From: Favolaschia claudopus | Lineage: Eukaryota; Basidiomycota; Agaricomycetes; Agaricales; Mycenaceae | Assembly: GCA_037176885.1 (NCBI GenBank) | Contig: JAWWNJ010000006.1 | Span: 1,116,001 to 1,180,000 of the forward strand | Direction of reading: 5' to 3' | Length of the DNA stretch: 64,000 nucleotides | Shown: positions 52,858 to 61,705 of the stretch, piece by piece | Layout of the letters: every line of letters begins with the position of its first letter | How positions within the stretch are numbered: position 1 is the stretch's first letter | Translations under genes and position numbers: made by a program | The notes under the pieces: model-generated | What the model was told of the DNA's origin: nothing | Databases searched by the model: none | What the model saw: only the letters and a program-made list of their open reading frames with translations

Positions 52858-53346
52858 TCATAATGATACTCTCCTACTCTCCTGCTCTGCCATGTAATCC
52901 TCGTATTCGAAAGCAACGTTCAGAGTCCAGTCGTAAATCTCCGAATATTGTGCCAGCTTCATCTTCATGCCCCAATTGCGATAACTCGAATTTCGCGACC
53001 ACTTCGATTGCTCCAACCGGGTGGGCGGTGTCAGGGGATCGGCGTTGAGTCGAGCTATGCACGCAAGCAGTCTTCGTACCCTGAATCCAGGACCTACAGC
53101 AGGCGGTATAGTGGGTGTCGAAGCCGAGCTGTGATATCAATAAGAACGGAGGCGACATCCTGCTCACGAATACACTCACCTGAAATGTAATGAGACAGAG
53201 TTGCCGATTGGAGATGAAGAGGGTGCAGAAGCGGCGGGTGGAATAGAAGCAAGCCGTTGGATAGCAGAAGTGTCGTCTGAGCCAGACGATGAGGCCAAGC
53301 GGCAAGGTGGGGCGACGGGAGCAGAGTCTGATGAAGAAGGAGCCAT
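52858..53346 (-). CDS. small conserved hypothetical protein
   Basis: Exon 53180-53346 starts MAPSSSDSAP and is Ser/Pro-rich. A 51-nt intron (53129-53179, GTGAGT..CACAG) leads in phase to an exon ending at TGA 52858-52860. The second exon has a conserved-looking block: GPGFRVRRLLACIARLNADP, RLEQSKWSRNSSYRNWG and YDWTLNVAFEYEDYMAEQ. The start may lie further upstream, as open but unconnected sequence continues to about 53500. It is tail-to-tail with M3 copy II and may belong to the module. I do not recognise the family. Confidence 0.5.
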
Positions 53347-54203
53347 AATCACCGACGGGGCGGTAGGAGGTGGTCGCGGGTGTACAAGGGGGTCGTCAGA
53401 ATCTTGCACTTGCCGGGGATTCCTTCGTTTTGCCTTGACAGCCGCTCTACGCCTTGAATGTCAGTCGCGAGTGCTGAGAATCGAGACGGACGATGACCTG
53501 CGCTCTTGCATGCGTAGACGATTCTTTTCTCGAGCTTCGGGATGTCTAAATGAAGGGGAGATGACGGGAGAGGAAAACTGTCAGTCTGCAAACCACGCAC
53601 CCTGCATAATAATTGAGAGCCGCCTGTCGGTGTTTTGCTGCCTTTCTCTCAGTCTTGCTGTGAACTGTGTGTCAACTTTCGACGCTTGAGTAGACGGGAG
53701 AGTGTCATTGACCCGGGCGTGTAGTCATCGGGTTCGCGAGGTGGATGTTTCCGCTGTGAGCATCTTTTGGCCATGAAGTATAAGAAGAAGTTACGTGCCA
53801 GTCACAATCCACTTTAGGACCTCTCTTGACTATTGCTCTCACTCAACATCCTCTGCGTGCCATAAATATCTCAACGCAAAAAAATATATATGATTGGGAC
53901 AATCCTATCCTCGTTACTGGCGCAAACCGTTTTATCGCGCGATGCGCCGTTGGGTTGTTAGAAAAAAAAAATACTGTGTGTTTGATCTTTGAAGTATCCA
54001 TTTTCGATGCGGTTTTTTTTCAAACGGACTCTATCAAGTGAACAAGCCTGCCTTTGGCAGTCGATAAATGTTCTGAGGGAGTATGTGTGGTTATAAACGC
54101 AATTGAAAGTTTGGCTGGGAGGCCCCAAAAAAGGAAAGTAGTGACGTCAACTATGTGAAAGTCACCCATCTGACTCGTCCTTTCGTCCCATCCCTCACTA
54201 TCT
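53347..54203. other. intergenic, no gene defined
   Basis: The left part may hold upstream exons of the preceding minus-strand gene. The right part (53700-54200) is AT-rich with A8-A9 and T8 runs. No convincing gene. Confidence 0.35.
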
Positions 54204-54474
54204 ATGTCCACATCGCCGACAAACCTTGACCGCGGTGAACGCTACGTGCGCCAAATGCCCGCAGGAGAGCGACAGGAATCCCTCGAATGGTTCTCGACAC
54301 ACGATTATCACCACAGCGCCCAACGCCGCGACATCATTCGTGCCGAGATGTTGGAGGGCCTAGAGTATGCGCGATATTTCAAGTACGTTGGCTGTTTTCT
54401 TTTCACTGGGAAAGCGTTAAGAGAGGATCCATCCAGACGCGAGCAGCCTACGTCGCCCGCCGCCGCTTCGCAAT
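54204..54474 (+). CDS. short hypothetical protein, two exons
   Basis: Begins MSTSPTNLDRGERYVRQMPA and continues through an acidic/His-rich helix to ARYFK. A GTACGT..GAG intron near 54382-54424 then joins to IHPDASSLRRPPPLRN-stop. It would be about 76 residues. Family unknown, with only coding-like composition as support. It precedes the orphan CxC gene on the same strand. Confidence 0.3.
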
Positions 54475-54726
54475 TAATTCATTACTACCACCGCCACATC
54501 TATCTGTTGCGTTTGTTGACCAATTTATCATAAATCACCATCGCCTATGTTTTCGACTGCTATACATTCTTTTGTGAAAAATTCTCGTCGCCGCATCCCG
54601 CCCTTGTCATCTTTCGAGTGATATCGATGGCACAGCCATCAAATGATTTCTCGGCCCCTCAGCATCAGCATATGAAAATTTGACTCTCTGTTCTCTTCTA
54701 TCGTCGCGTCTTGTCGTGTCCCCGCA

Positions 54727-55135
54727 ATGAGCTCTAACTTTCAAGGCGACTGGATTACCAGTCGAGAACTGGATCATATGATCGAGGTGAGTGGGAGCCA
54801 TTGCTATTTGTGTTCGCCTTCGACTTGGTGCTAATTGATTCCTTCAGAGTATCCAGGCACTCGTCGCCCGCCCAGAAGCGCATTGGCGGACCGATACGAC
54901 GTGTTCATGTGGTCAATCCGCTCTATTTCGCTGCAACGACTGCGTTCTTCCCAGCATGTGTCAAGACTGTATCCTTCTCTCGCACCGCGCCCGGGGATTT
55001 CATCAAGCTCTGTAAGTCCCCTCGGGTCTTACAACTATAATCCTGAACGCCTCCTGTCTCTGGCGCAGGAAATACGCGTTTACGCGTCTTAGAACAATAT
55101 CCTCCGCTACCTCAACTCTAGTGGAATCCACTTAG
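54727..55135 (+). CDS. orphan CxC cysteine-cluster fragment related to KDZ-associated domain
   Basis: Exon 1 (MSSNFQGDWITSRELDHMIE) is joined by a short GTGAGT..TTCAG intron to an exon with C-S-C-G, RCNDC, C-x2-C and a His before FHQAL. This is the same order as the CxC clusters in the two KDZ genes here. Intron 55012-55068 then leads to a short unrelated-looking tail and stop at 55133-55135. No transposase core follows, so this is either a stand-alone CxC protein or the 5' remnant of a KDZ gene cut by element E, whose LTR starts 50 bases on. Confidence 0.5.
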
Positions 55136-55184
55136 GTTGGTAGGAAGCAAGGATAATACGCGGTCTGGAAACCAGTAAAGCGTA

Positions 55185-55447
55185 TGTGGTGTTCTTATTG
55201 ACGCGTCTGCGTACCGAACTCGACGGCCTGCAGGCGCGGTTTCACTACCGCGCAGAGGCTTGAGGTGAAGGTAAAGGTTGTGAAGAAAAGATATATATCA
55301 AGTCCTGTGACTCCGGTGATATCGGAGTCACGTATCGTAACTAGTCGTAAAATACATATGTACGTCGCGTAAGCAAAAGTAAAGATCATAAGTCCACATG
55401 TGAGGGAGAGTAATGGTAGGAGGCTACTAGAGTCCTTACCCGTCACA
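55185..55447 (-). repeat. putative 3' LTR of element E
   Basis: Read on the minus strand it starts TGTGACGGGTAAGG at 55447 and ends AACACCACA at 55185, about 263 bases with TG..CA ends. It is preceded by seven G residues (55451-55457), a polypurine tract. It contains two perfect hairpins. The partner LTR is outside the window, so the ends rest on motif position only. Confidence 0.5.
55234..55331. repeat. two hairpins inside the putative LTR of E
   Basis: GCGCGGT at 55234-55240 pairs with ACCGCGC at 55247-55253. GTGACTCCG at 55307-55315 pairs with CGGAGTCAC at 55323-55331. Both stems are perfect with 6-7-base loops. Confidence 0.65.
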
Positions 55448-55469
55448 GAACCCCCCCAGTCTCCAGCAA

Positions 55470-58400
55470 TTACTCGATTCTCCCCGGCAACTTCACATCC
55501 AGCACTGGCAATTTCTCCCAACGATCCGCGAAAAGTCTATCCATCCGTTCCTCTTCGTCTTCATAACGAGCGTCTCTATCGGCGGCGGGCAGTTGCGCTA
55601 GTTCTGAGCCTGGAGACCCTGCGGCCCTGTTCCCTTTCCGGAAGAATTGGTACCACTGCGTTCGGGAACGAGCCTTCAAGGTATCCTTGTTGTTCACCTC
55701 CTTGAGGACTACTTGCAGGATATTGTCCACGACGGCCGACATTTCCCCATCGTAGCGGTTGCAAAATTCTCGCAACAAGGAGTCAGGGGGCCATACCCAG
55801 CGGTCGACGTTACCGCTGGGATCCAATACGTGTCCCAGAAGCCCATCAATTTCCCTTTCCGACACCTCATCCGCCCAGATGTATGCGGGGCTTTCTGTCT
55901 CGGTGTCGCTCCAACCCCTCACGAAACGCGTCGTCTGGATGGATGGACCGGACATGTAGGCGTCTACCAGTCGCGGCTCGTACGCCCACACTAGCCAAGA
56001 GCAGATCCCTCCTCGAGCTACCAGACCTCTAGCATGGGGCAATCCGAGCACACGTCGAAGGCGAACGTGGTAAGCAGTCGCGAAGGTCGGTCCCCCTCTT
56101 CCGTACTCCAAAGGGGGGTCTGGCTCGGCACCTACTTCGTAAATGCTCTTGCCAAGCACTCGCTCAGCCATCGACAGTTCTCTCTCCGCGAATAGATCCA
56201 TGACACGTAGCGGAATCGCTAGCCTGTGAAATATGCCTCTCAGCAACACTTCGTTCAGCAGCTCTCGCACGTCCGTCAAGCCTTTTACGCATGCTACCAC
56301 TCGCAGCTTCACTCGAGCCTCAGTCGTGGGCAGAACCAAGTACGCGTTATTCATCAAGAGCTCGTCCCAGTAGTAGCCCTCAGGGATGGCTCGGTAAGCT
56401 TCCTTCAGCACGAGTCCCTTAGCGTGATTGACCCAAGCCTCCAACCGGACTCTGTTTGGAGCTGAAATTGCTCCCGTTACGGGGATTTGAGTTGGAGAAC
56501 GAGGACGAGGGGGAATCATTCGAGAGGAGTTTGGTTCTGGAGAGGCAGAACGTGCTCTACTGGAAGGTGGTCGAGATCGCAATGGGGCCTTCTCTCCTGG
56601 CCCACTGCTGAATCGACTGGGTCTAGCTTCCTTTGTGGCGGACGGAGCGTTGGAGGGATGGTTGTGTTTAGAAGTCCTCATGCTGCGCGGTTCTGTGGGA
56701 GGTGCTGCACCGAATAACAAAGGTTGTGAAAACCATCCTGTATCAGCTCTCGTAGGGGGAGGAGAAGCGTTGGATCTAGGGAAATTGCCTGGCTCAGATA
56801 ATCGCGACAATAGCGAAGGTCCCTCCGAAACCGACGGGCGATTTCCGGATAGTACGGTGCCCGTATCGCTCAGTGAGTCTCTTGCCGAATCTTCTTCGGG
56901 ATCCGGAAACGTGAACGAGGATGCGGTGAAGTCGCTCAGTCTGTCCAGCAAGGACGAGGCCGAGGTAAACGGAGTGGAGGGAGGGGCTGTATTCGCGGAT
57001 GGAGGGACAGGAACCACCGGTCGAGCTGCCGAGATAGATCCCGCTTCTCCAAGATTCGTTGAAGGAGTAGCGGGCGCGTCAACCTCCATGTTGTCTTTCC
57101 GGTCTTCCCTGATGCGTCGAGCCAAGTCCTCCACCATCTCGTGAGCCCCGCGGAAAGCTTGAGACGAAGGCGCGGAGGGTATCTTAGAACTCATATGTTC
57201 GTGGAATTGGATGAAGCAGTCGTTTCCCCGGAATGGTTTCCTCAACTCCTTTCCCGTCTCTTTGTCAAAGACTTGGCCCGGGCGCGGTGCGTATCCGCCT
57301 TTGTATACCTCCCGAATGCGGTCTATTGCTTCTATTCCTTCCAAGTCGTCAATCCCGTCATCATCGTCCTCGACGGAATCCTCGTCACTATCCTCATCAT
57401 CGAACTCCTTCGAAGGTCGGGGGGTGGCGTCCGCGCTCCCACTCTCCTCGTCAGGAAGGGGGCGAAAGCGCCAGAAAATGGTGACTCCATCCATGATCTT
57501 GAATTGGAAGTGATTCCGGTAGTAGGCGACCCATTTCTTGTTGGTGACTGGTCTGACCGTCCAGTGCGGGAAGTCCTTGATGACTTTCGGACTCTTCCGG
57601 GGGATGACTACATTTCTCCGTTCCGTGTTGATAGGCTCCACTGGGTCGTCCAGGAAGAGGGAGTAGCGGTTGACTGCTAAGAAGCTGTCCGACGTGGTGA
57701 CGAAGTCAGTGAAGTCCGAGTCTCCTATGACTCGCCTCCTCTCTTGATACGCTGCCAGTACGCTAGGAGCCAAGCAAGCGAACCGTAAGTCCACTCGCTC
57801 GTGTAGGGTCCAAGGGTAAAGGACGGGAACCTCATTTTTCAACAGGACAGGGATGTTCATCTCTTTCCAATCCCGGACCAGATGCAGCAGGACCCCTCTC
57901 TTTCCGAACCTTCCTAGATTGAAATCTCCCACCGCTCGTATGATATAATGCGTCTGATCTTTCGACCAGTCATCGTCGGTCGAAGTTCTCCAGAAGATGA
58001 AGCCTAGATGCTCGAGCATGCATCGTACCGCTGAGGCTAGCAAGACGCACGCCTCCTTTTGAGTCTCACGAGCGTTGTGCAGCGAGTCGTAGTAGAAGGG
58101 CTGAGGTTTAGGAATTCTTCCGAAAAATGGGGCCTTTGAGACGATTCCCGCTACGACTGTCTCGGCCAAGCGAAGGTCGGCGATGATCGAGTCGCGGAGA
58201 GGATTGGGAATGATCCACTTGTCCTGGGGGTTTGGAACGACTCTTCGACTGTTCAGAAGACGGTTCATGTACCACAAGTCTTTCCCATCTTCGGAACCTC
58301 CTTTGAGGACCGGGATCCAAGCCCTGAAGGAGCGGTCGTGTTGTTCCCAGTCGGGTCGATGAGCGTACTCCATATTCTCAAACCATCCTTCCTGATTTAT

Positions 58401-58565
58401 AGCTACGGTGTGGGTGTGATAACTGTAGCGATTGACGTAGTCCCACGCGTTGGCCGGCAAGAGGTCCAAGGAGCAGTTTAGACCGACCCATACGACTTCT
58501 TTCAGTTCTCGAATGTCGGAGTCGGGGATTCGACCTCTCCCATCGCCGTAAAACATGCCTGACAT
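55470..58565 (-). CDS. ORF3 of chromovirus E, about 1030 aa, unknown function, intact
   Basis: I chose ATG at 58565 (MSGMFYGDGRGRIPDSD) over an in-frame GTG at 58583 because D ORF3 also starts MS. The N-terminal third aligns in blocks with D ORF3 (MLEHLGFIFWR, LLKNEVPVLYPWT, RFACLAPSVLAAYQE). A central acidic and Ser/Pro-rich region (about 400-700) looks disordered. The C-terminal third (VNHAKGLVLKEAYRA, LPHARGLVARGGICSWLVW, YIWADEVSEREIDGLL, QWYQFFRKGNR) is the best conserved part. It ends just before the polypurine tract and LTR, so it is the last gene of the element. No membrane segment or signal peptide is seen. The function is unknown, and it is a frequent companion of mushroom gypsy elements. 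Confidence 0.75.
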   Translation of the reverse strand: MSGMFYGDGRGRIPDSDIRELKEVVWVGLNCSLDLLPANAWDYVNRYSYHTHTVAINQEGWFENMEYAHRPDWEQHDRSFRAWIPVLKGGSEDGKDLWYMNRLLNSRRVVPNPQDKWIIPNPLRDSIIADLRLAETVVAGIVSKAPFFGRIPKPQPFYYDSLHNARETQKEACVLLASAVRCMLEHLGFIFWRTSTDDDWSKDQTHYIIRAVGDFNLGRFGKRGVLLHLVRDWKEMNIPVLLKNEVPVLYPWTLHERVDLRFACLAPSVLAAYQERRRVIGDSDFTDFVTTSDSFLAVNRYSLFLDDPVEPINTERRNVVIPRKSPKVIKDFPHWTVRPVTNKKWVAYYRNHFQFKIMDGVTIFWRFRPLPDEESGSADATPRPSKEFDDEDSDEDSVEDDDDGIDDLEGIEAIDRIREVYKGGYAPRPGQVFDKETGKELRKPFRGNDCFIQFHEHMSSKIPSAPSSQAFRGAHEMVEDLARRIREDRKDNMEVDAPATPSTNLGEAGSISAARPVVPVPPSANTAPPSTPFTSASSLLDRLSDFTASSFTFPDPEEDSARDSLSDTGTVLSGNRPSVSEGPSLLSRLSEPGNFPRSNASPPPTRADTGWFSQPLLFGAAPPTEPRSMRTSKHNHPSNAPSATKEARPSRFSSGPGEKAPLRSRPPSSRARSASPEPNSSRMIPPRPRSPTQIPVTGAISAPNRVRLEAWVNHAKGLVLKEAYRAIPEGYYWDELLMNNAYLVLPTTEARVKLRVVACVKGLTDVRELLNEVLLRGIFHRLAIPLRVMDLFAERELSMAERVLGKSIYEVGAEPDPPLEYGRGGPTFATAYHVRLRRVLGLPHARGLVARGGICSWLVWAYEPRLVDAYMSGPSIQTTRFVRGWSDTETESPAYIWADEVSEREIDGLLGHVLDPSGNVDRWVWPPDSLLREFCNRYDGEMSAVVDNILQVVLKEVNNKDTLKARSRTQWYQFFRKGNRAAGSPGSELAQLPAADRDARYEDEEERMDRLFADRWEKLPVLDVKLPGRIE

Positions 58566-58882
58566 ATCAATTGTGGATACCACGATCGAATCCAGCTAGC
58601 TCGAACCACAAACTGGATACCAGATGAGTGGCGACGCGCTAAGTTCTACGTCAAAGGGAGAGAGAGAGTGTAGGATCAAGAATCGATGTGACTGAGTCAC
58701 AGCGTGACTTGTCAAGGGACTATCCCCATTTCCCTCTTCGTGGGCTAATAATTACAAGATTTACAGTATCGGGAGAGGAGCATGGTCGTCTTGGTCAAAC
58801 TGACTCTTTTGTGATAATACAGAATATACATCGTTAAGCGCTTACGCGCTTGGGTATATTGGCCATACGGCTCTTTTGATCT
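58566..58882. other. spacer between E pol and ORF3
   Basis: About 317 bases, AT-rich near 58740-58880, with no gene. It would carry any promoter or readthrough signal for ORF3. None is evident. Confidence 0.45.
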
Positions 58883-61705
58883 CTAGAGATCGTGCTTTTT
58901 CTTGTACTCCGCGATTAGCTTAGGAGCGTTTCTAAGCTCCTTCTCAGTTTTCCATTCGTCAAACTGAGGTCCGTAGCCTCTCCAGCGTACTAGAAATTTC
59001 TGCACTCGTCCTTTTCTGAATCTCTGGTGTCCCACAATCCTTTCCACCTCGTATTCCTCCTCTCCCTTCTTGTACAATCGCGTCTCTGGCAAGGTAGTCC
59101 TATCTCCAATCTCTTTGGGTGATTCTTTGTACGGCTTCAGATGTTCGTAGTTGAAGACAGGGAATCCCGGGTAACGACTCGACATCCTCAAACGAAACAC
59201 TTTGGGATTGATCTTCTGTATGATCTCGAACGGGCCTATCCACCTCTGCACTAGCTTCTCTCCTTCTTCTTGCGATTCTATCCACTTCAAAGAATGAGGG
59301 TTGACCAAAACTCTGTCTCCTTTCCGAAAATCGGGTATTGGCCGCCTCCCTTTATTGTGGAACCGACTCTGCGAGTCCTGCGCCTTTGCTATAGCCCTCC
59401 TCGCGCTTTCACGGTGCATCGCCAGACTCTGAAGGAACGAATCTGCTTCCGGTAAGAGGGAGTAAGACGTTTGATTCTTCAATCGGTCCTTTGCGAATAA
59501 ATCAAGAGGGGTGGTAGGTTCAAAACCAAGCAGCAAGAAGATGGGGGAGCAACCAGTGGAGGAATGTATCGCTGTGTTGTAGGCGAATTCTAATAACGGA
59601 AGCCATTTCGCCCAGGTCGTCTTATCTTCTCCCACGTAAGCCCTCAACATGGTCTCTATCCATTTATTCACAATCTCGGTCTGTCCGTCGTGTTGAGGGT
59701 GACGAGCAGATGATAGTGATAGTTTCGTTTTGATGAACTTGGCCACGGCGCGGAAGAAGTCGGATGTCCAGCGAGGGTCTCTGTCGCATATGATGCTCTC
59801 GCTGAGACCATATTTGCACACTATATTGCTAACGTATAGCTCTGCGAATCCCTCCGCGTCAACTCCCGTTGTACAGGGAATGAATGAACCGTGTTTAGTC
59901 AAACGATCCACTACCACCAAGACGGCATTAAACCCTTCCGACCACGGGAGATTTACGATGAAGTCCAAAGAGATGGATTGGTATGGTCTCTTGGGAATTG
60001 GATTGGGGATGAGATGTCCGTAACGGTTGAAGTTATTGGGTTTTATCTTTTGGCAGATGTCGCAAGATAAGCAGAAAGTTTCCACGTCCTGCTTCATCTT
60101 GGGCCAATAGAATTTCGAACTGAGGTAGTCCCATAGTTTCTCTGCGCCGGCATGAGCAGTCAAGAGCGGATTCTCGTGAGCTTCACGGATAATGGTCCAC
60201 TTCTCCGATTGTGGAATACAGAGTCTTGGCACGAAGTCTGCGTCTCTGAAGAACAGCAGGCCGTCTAAGTCCTTGTAGTACCTTCGACCTGTCGACCAGC
60301 CTGTCTCGCTTCCTTCGGCGTCCGTATAGATCGATCTAAATGCTGGGTCCTTGGAATACCCCTCAATTATCTGGTTTCTATAGGACTCGTCTATTTGCAC
60401 GTGTACCGTCGGAGGGGGGTTTACAGCTTCCCAGTATTCTTGACTCGGTTCCATGGTGTCCAGTTCATCGTCTGAGTCCTCAGAATCGTCCATGACAACG
60501 CTTTCCGCCCCGGGGGACTTAGTCTCTCTCGCCTCTTCATCCTCGATGTCGATGTCGTCGCTCGGAACTGCATCTATGCTTTCCTTATCAGCTACTACCC
60601 CCCCAGCGTCGACATCCGATTGGAGTTTCTCCATCTGTGCTCGCTGTCGTCTCGTAACGGCCCACGCGGAACGTCTTCCCTCTATCAAGTCTTCAACGTC
60701 CCAAAACACCAAAGTGGCTCTCTTAGCCGGCTCGCCCCTTTTCCAATTCTGCTGCGCTGGCGCATCATCTTTCAGGGATATCTCAGGCTCCTCCATAACT
60801 GCTGGAGCGATGAATTCTGGCGGTTCCCTCGGTAGTCTGGAGAGCGGATCTACGTTGGAGTGCGTTCGTCCCGCTCGATGAACAATCTCCAATCCTGGAG
60901 CGTAAGCTGAAAATACTGCGCCCCAAGCTGCTAAGCGCCGATTCGCGTTCTCGTAGGTGCGTGCCCATTGTAGCGCCGAATGGTCGGTTACTAATAGGAT
61001 CTTCTCCCCTTCGATGAAGGGTTGGAACTTGATCAATCCGTCTTTCGCTGCCAACGCCTCGCGTTCAGTGGTAGAGTACCGCAATTCAGCTCCCTTGAAT
61101 GTCCTAGAATAATAAGCTATAACCCGCTCCACGTGCACTACTGTCTCATCTAGTGATGGGCCCCACTCGTCCACAACCTGTGAATCGTCGTTCTTCTGAC
61201 TCAGTCGATTTATCAGTCGTGGAGGGCGTGGGTCTCCTCTGTCGAATGCCTTCTTTATCCTGTTGTAAGCCTTCGTCCCGGTCAAATCCTTCACCGATAT
61301 TGGCTGAATTTGTTGCAAGGCGCACCCCGCCGCCTGGTCGGACGCGTCAGAATAAAGCCGGTAAGGGAGGCCCTCTATTGGATGTCCCAACAAGGGGGCG
61401 CGGCGCAACACATCTTTGGCGGCTCTGAACGCGTACTCATGTTCCGCTTTCCAGTCCCACCTTGTCCCTTTTCTCAGTAAATCGAATAAGGGACTACAGA
61501 TGTCCGCATAATAAGGGATAAACATAGCGAAATATACAAGCATTCCTAGGAATGTTTGCAATTCCGAGACAGTGCGTGGTCTCTTCAAGTCCAGGATCGC
61601 GCGCACTTTCTCCAAGTGAGTTGAGAGACCCAGTCTAGAGACTTTGTGTCCTAACAGGAGGATCGAGCCATAGAACAGATGGCATTTGGTAGGTGACAGA
61701 GGTTA
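58883..61705 (-). CDS. pol: RT thumb, RNase H, integrase and chromodomain part of E pol
   Basis: The frame continues the RT at LSPTKCHLFYGSILLLGHKV. It holds RNase H (YRLYSDASDQAAGCALQQI, LRYSTTEREALAAKDG, LLVTDHSALQWART), the integrase finger (HAGAEKLWDYLSS followed by SCDICQ), and the integrase core with D in SLDFIVNLPW, D in ICDRDPRW and E in DGQTEIVNK. It ends in a chromodomain (EEYEVERIVGHQRF, KFLVRWRGYG, FDEWK) and KKKHDL. All catalytic residues are present. The only fault is the break with the upstream frame near 61693-61705. Confidence 0.82.
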
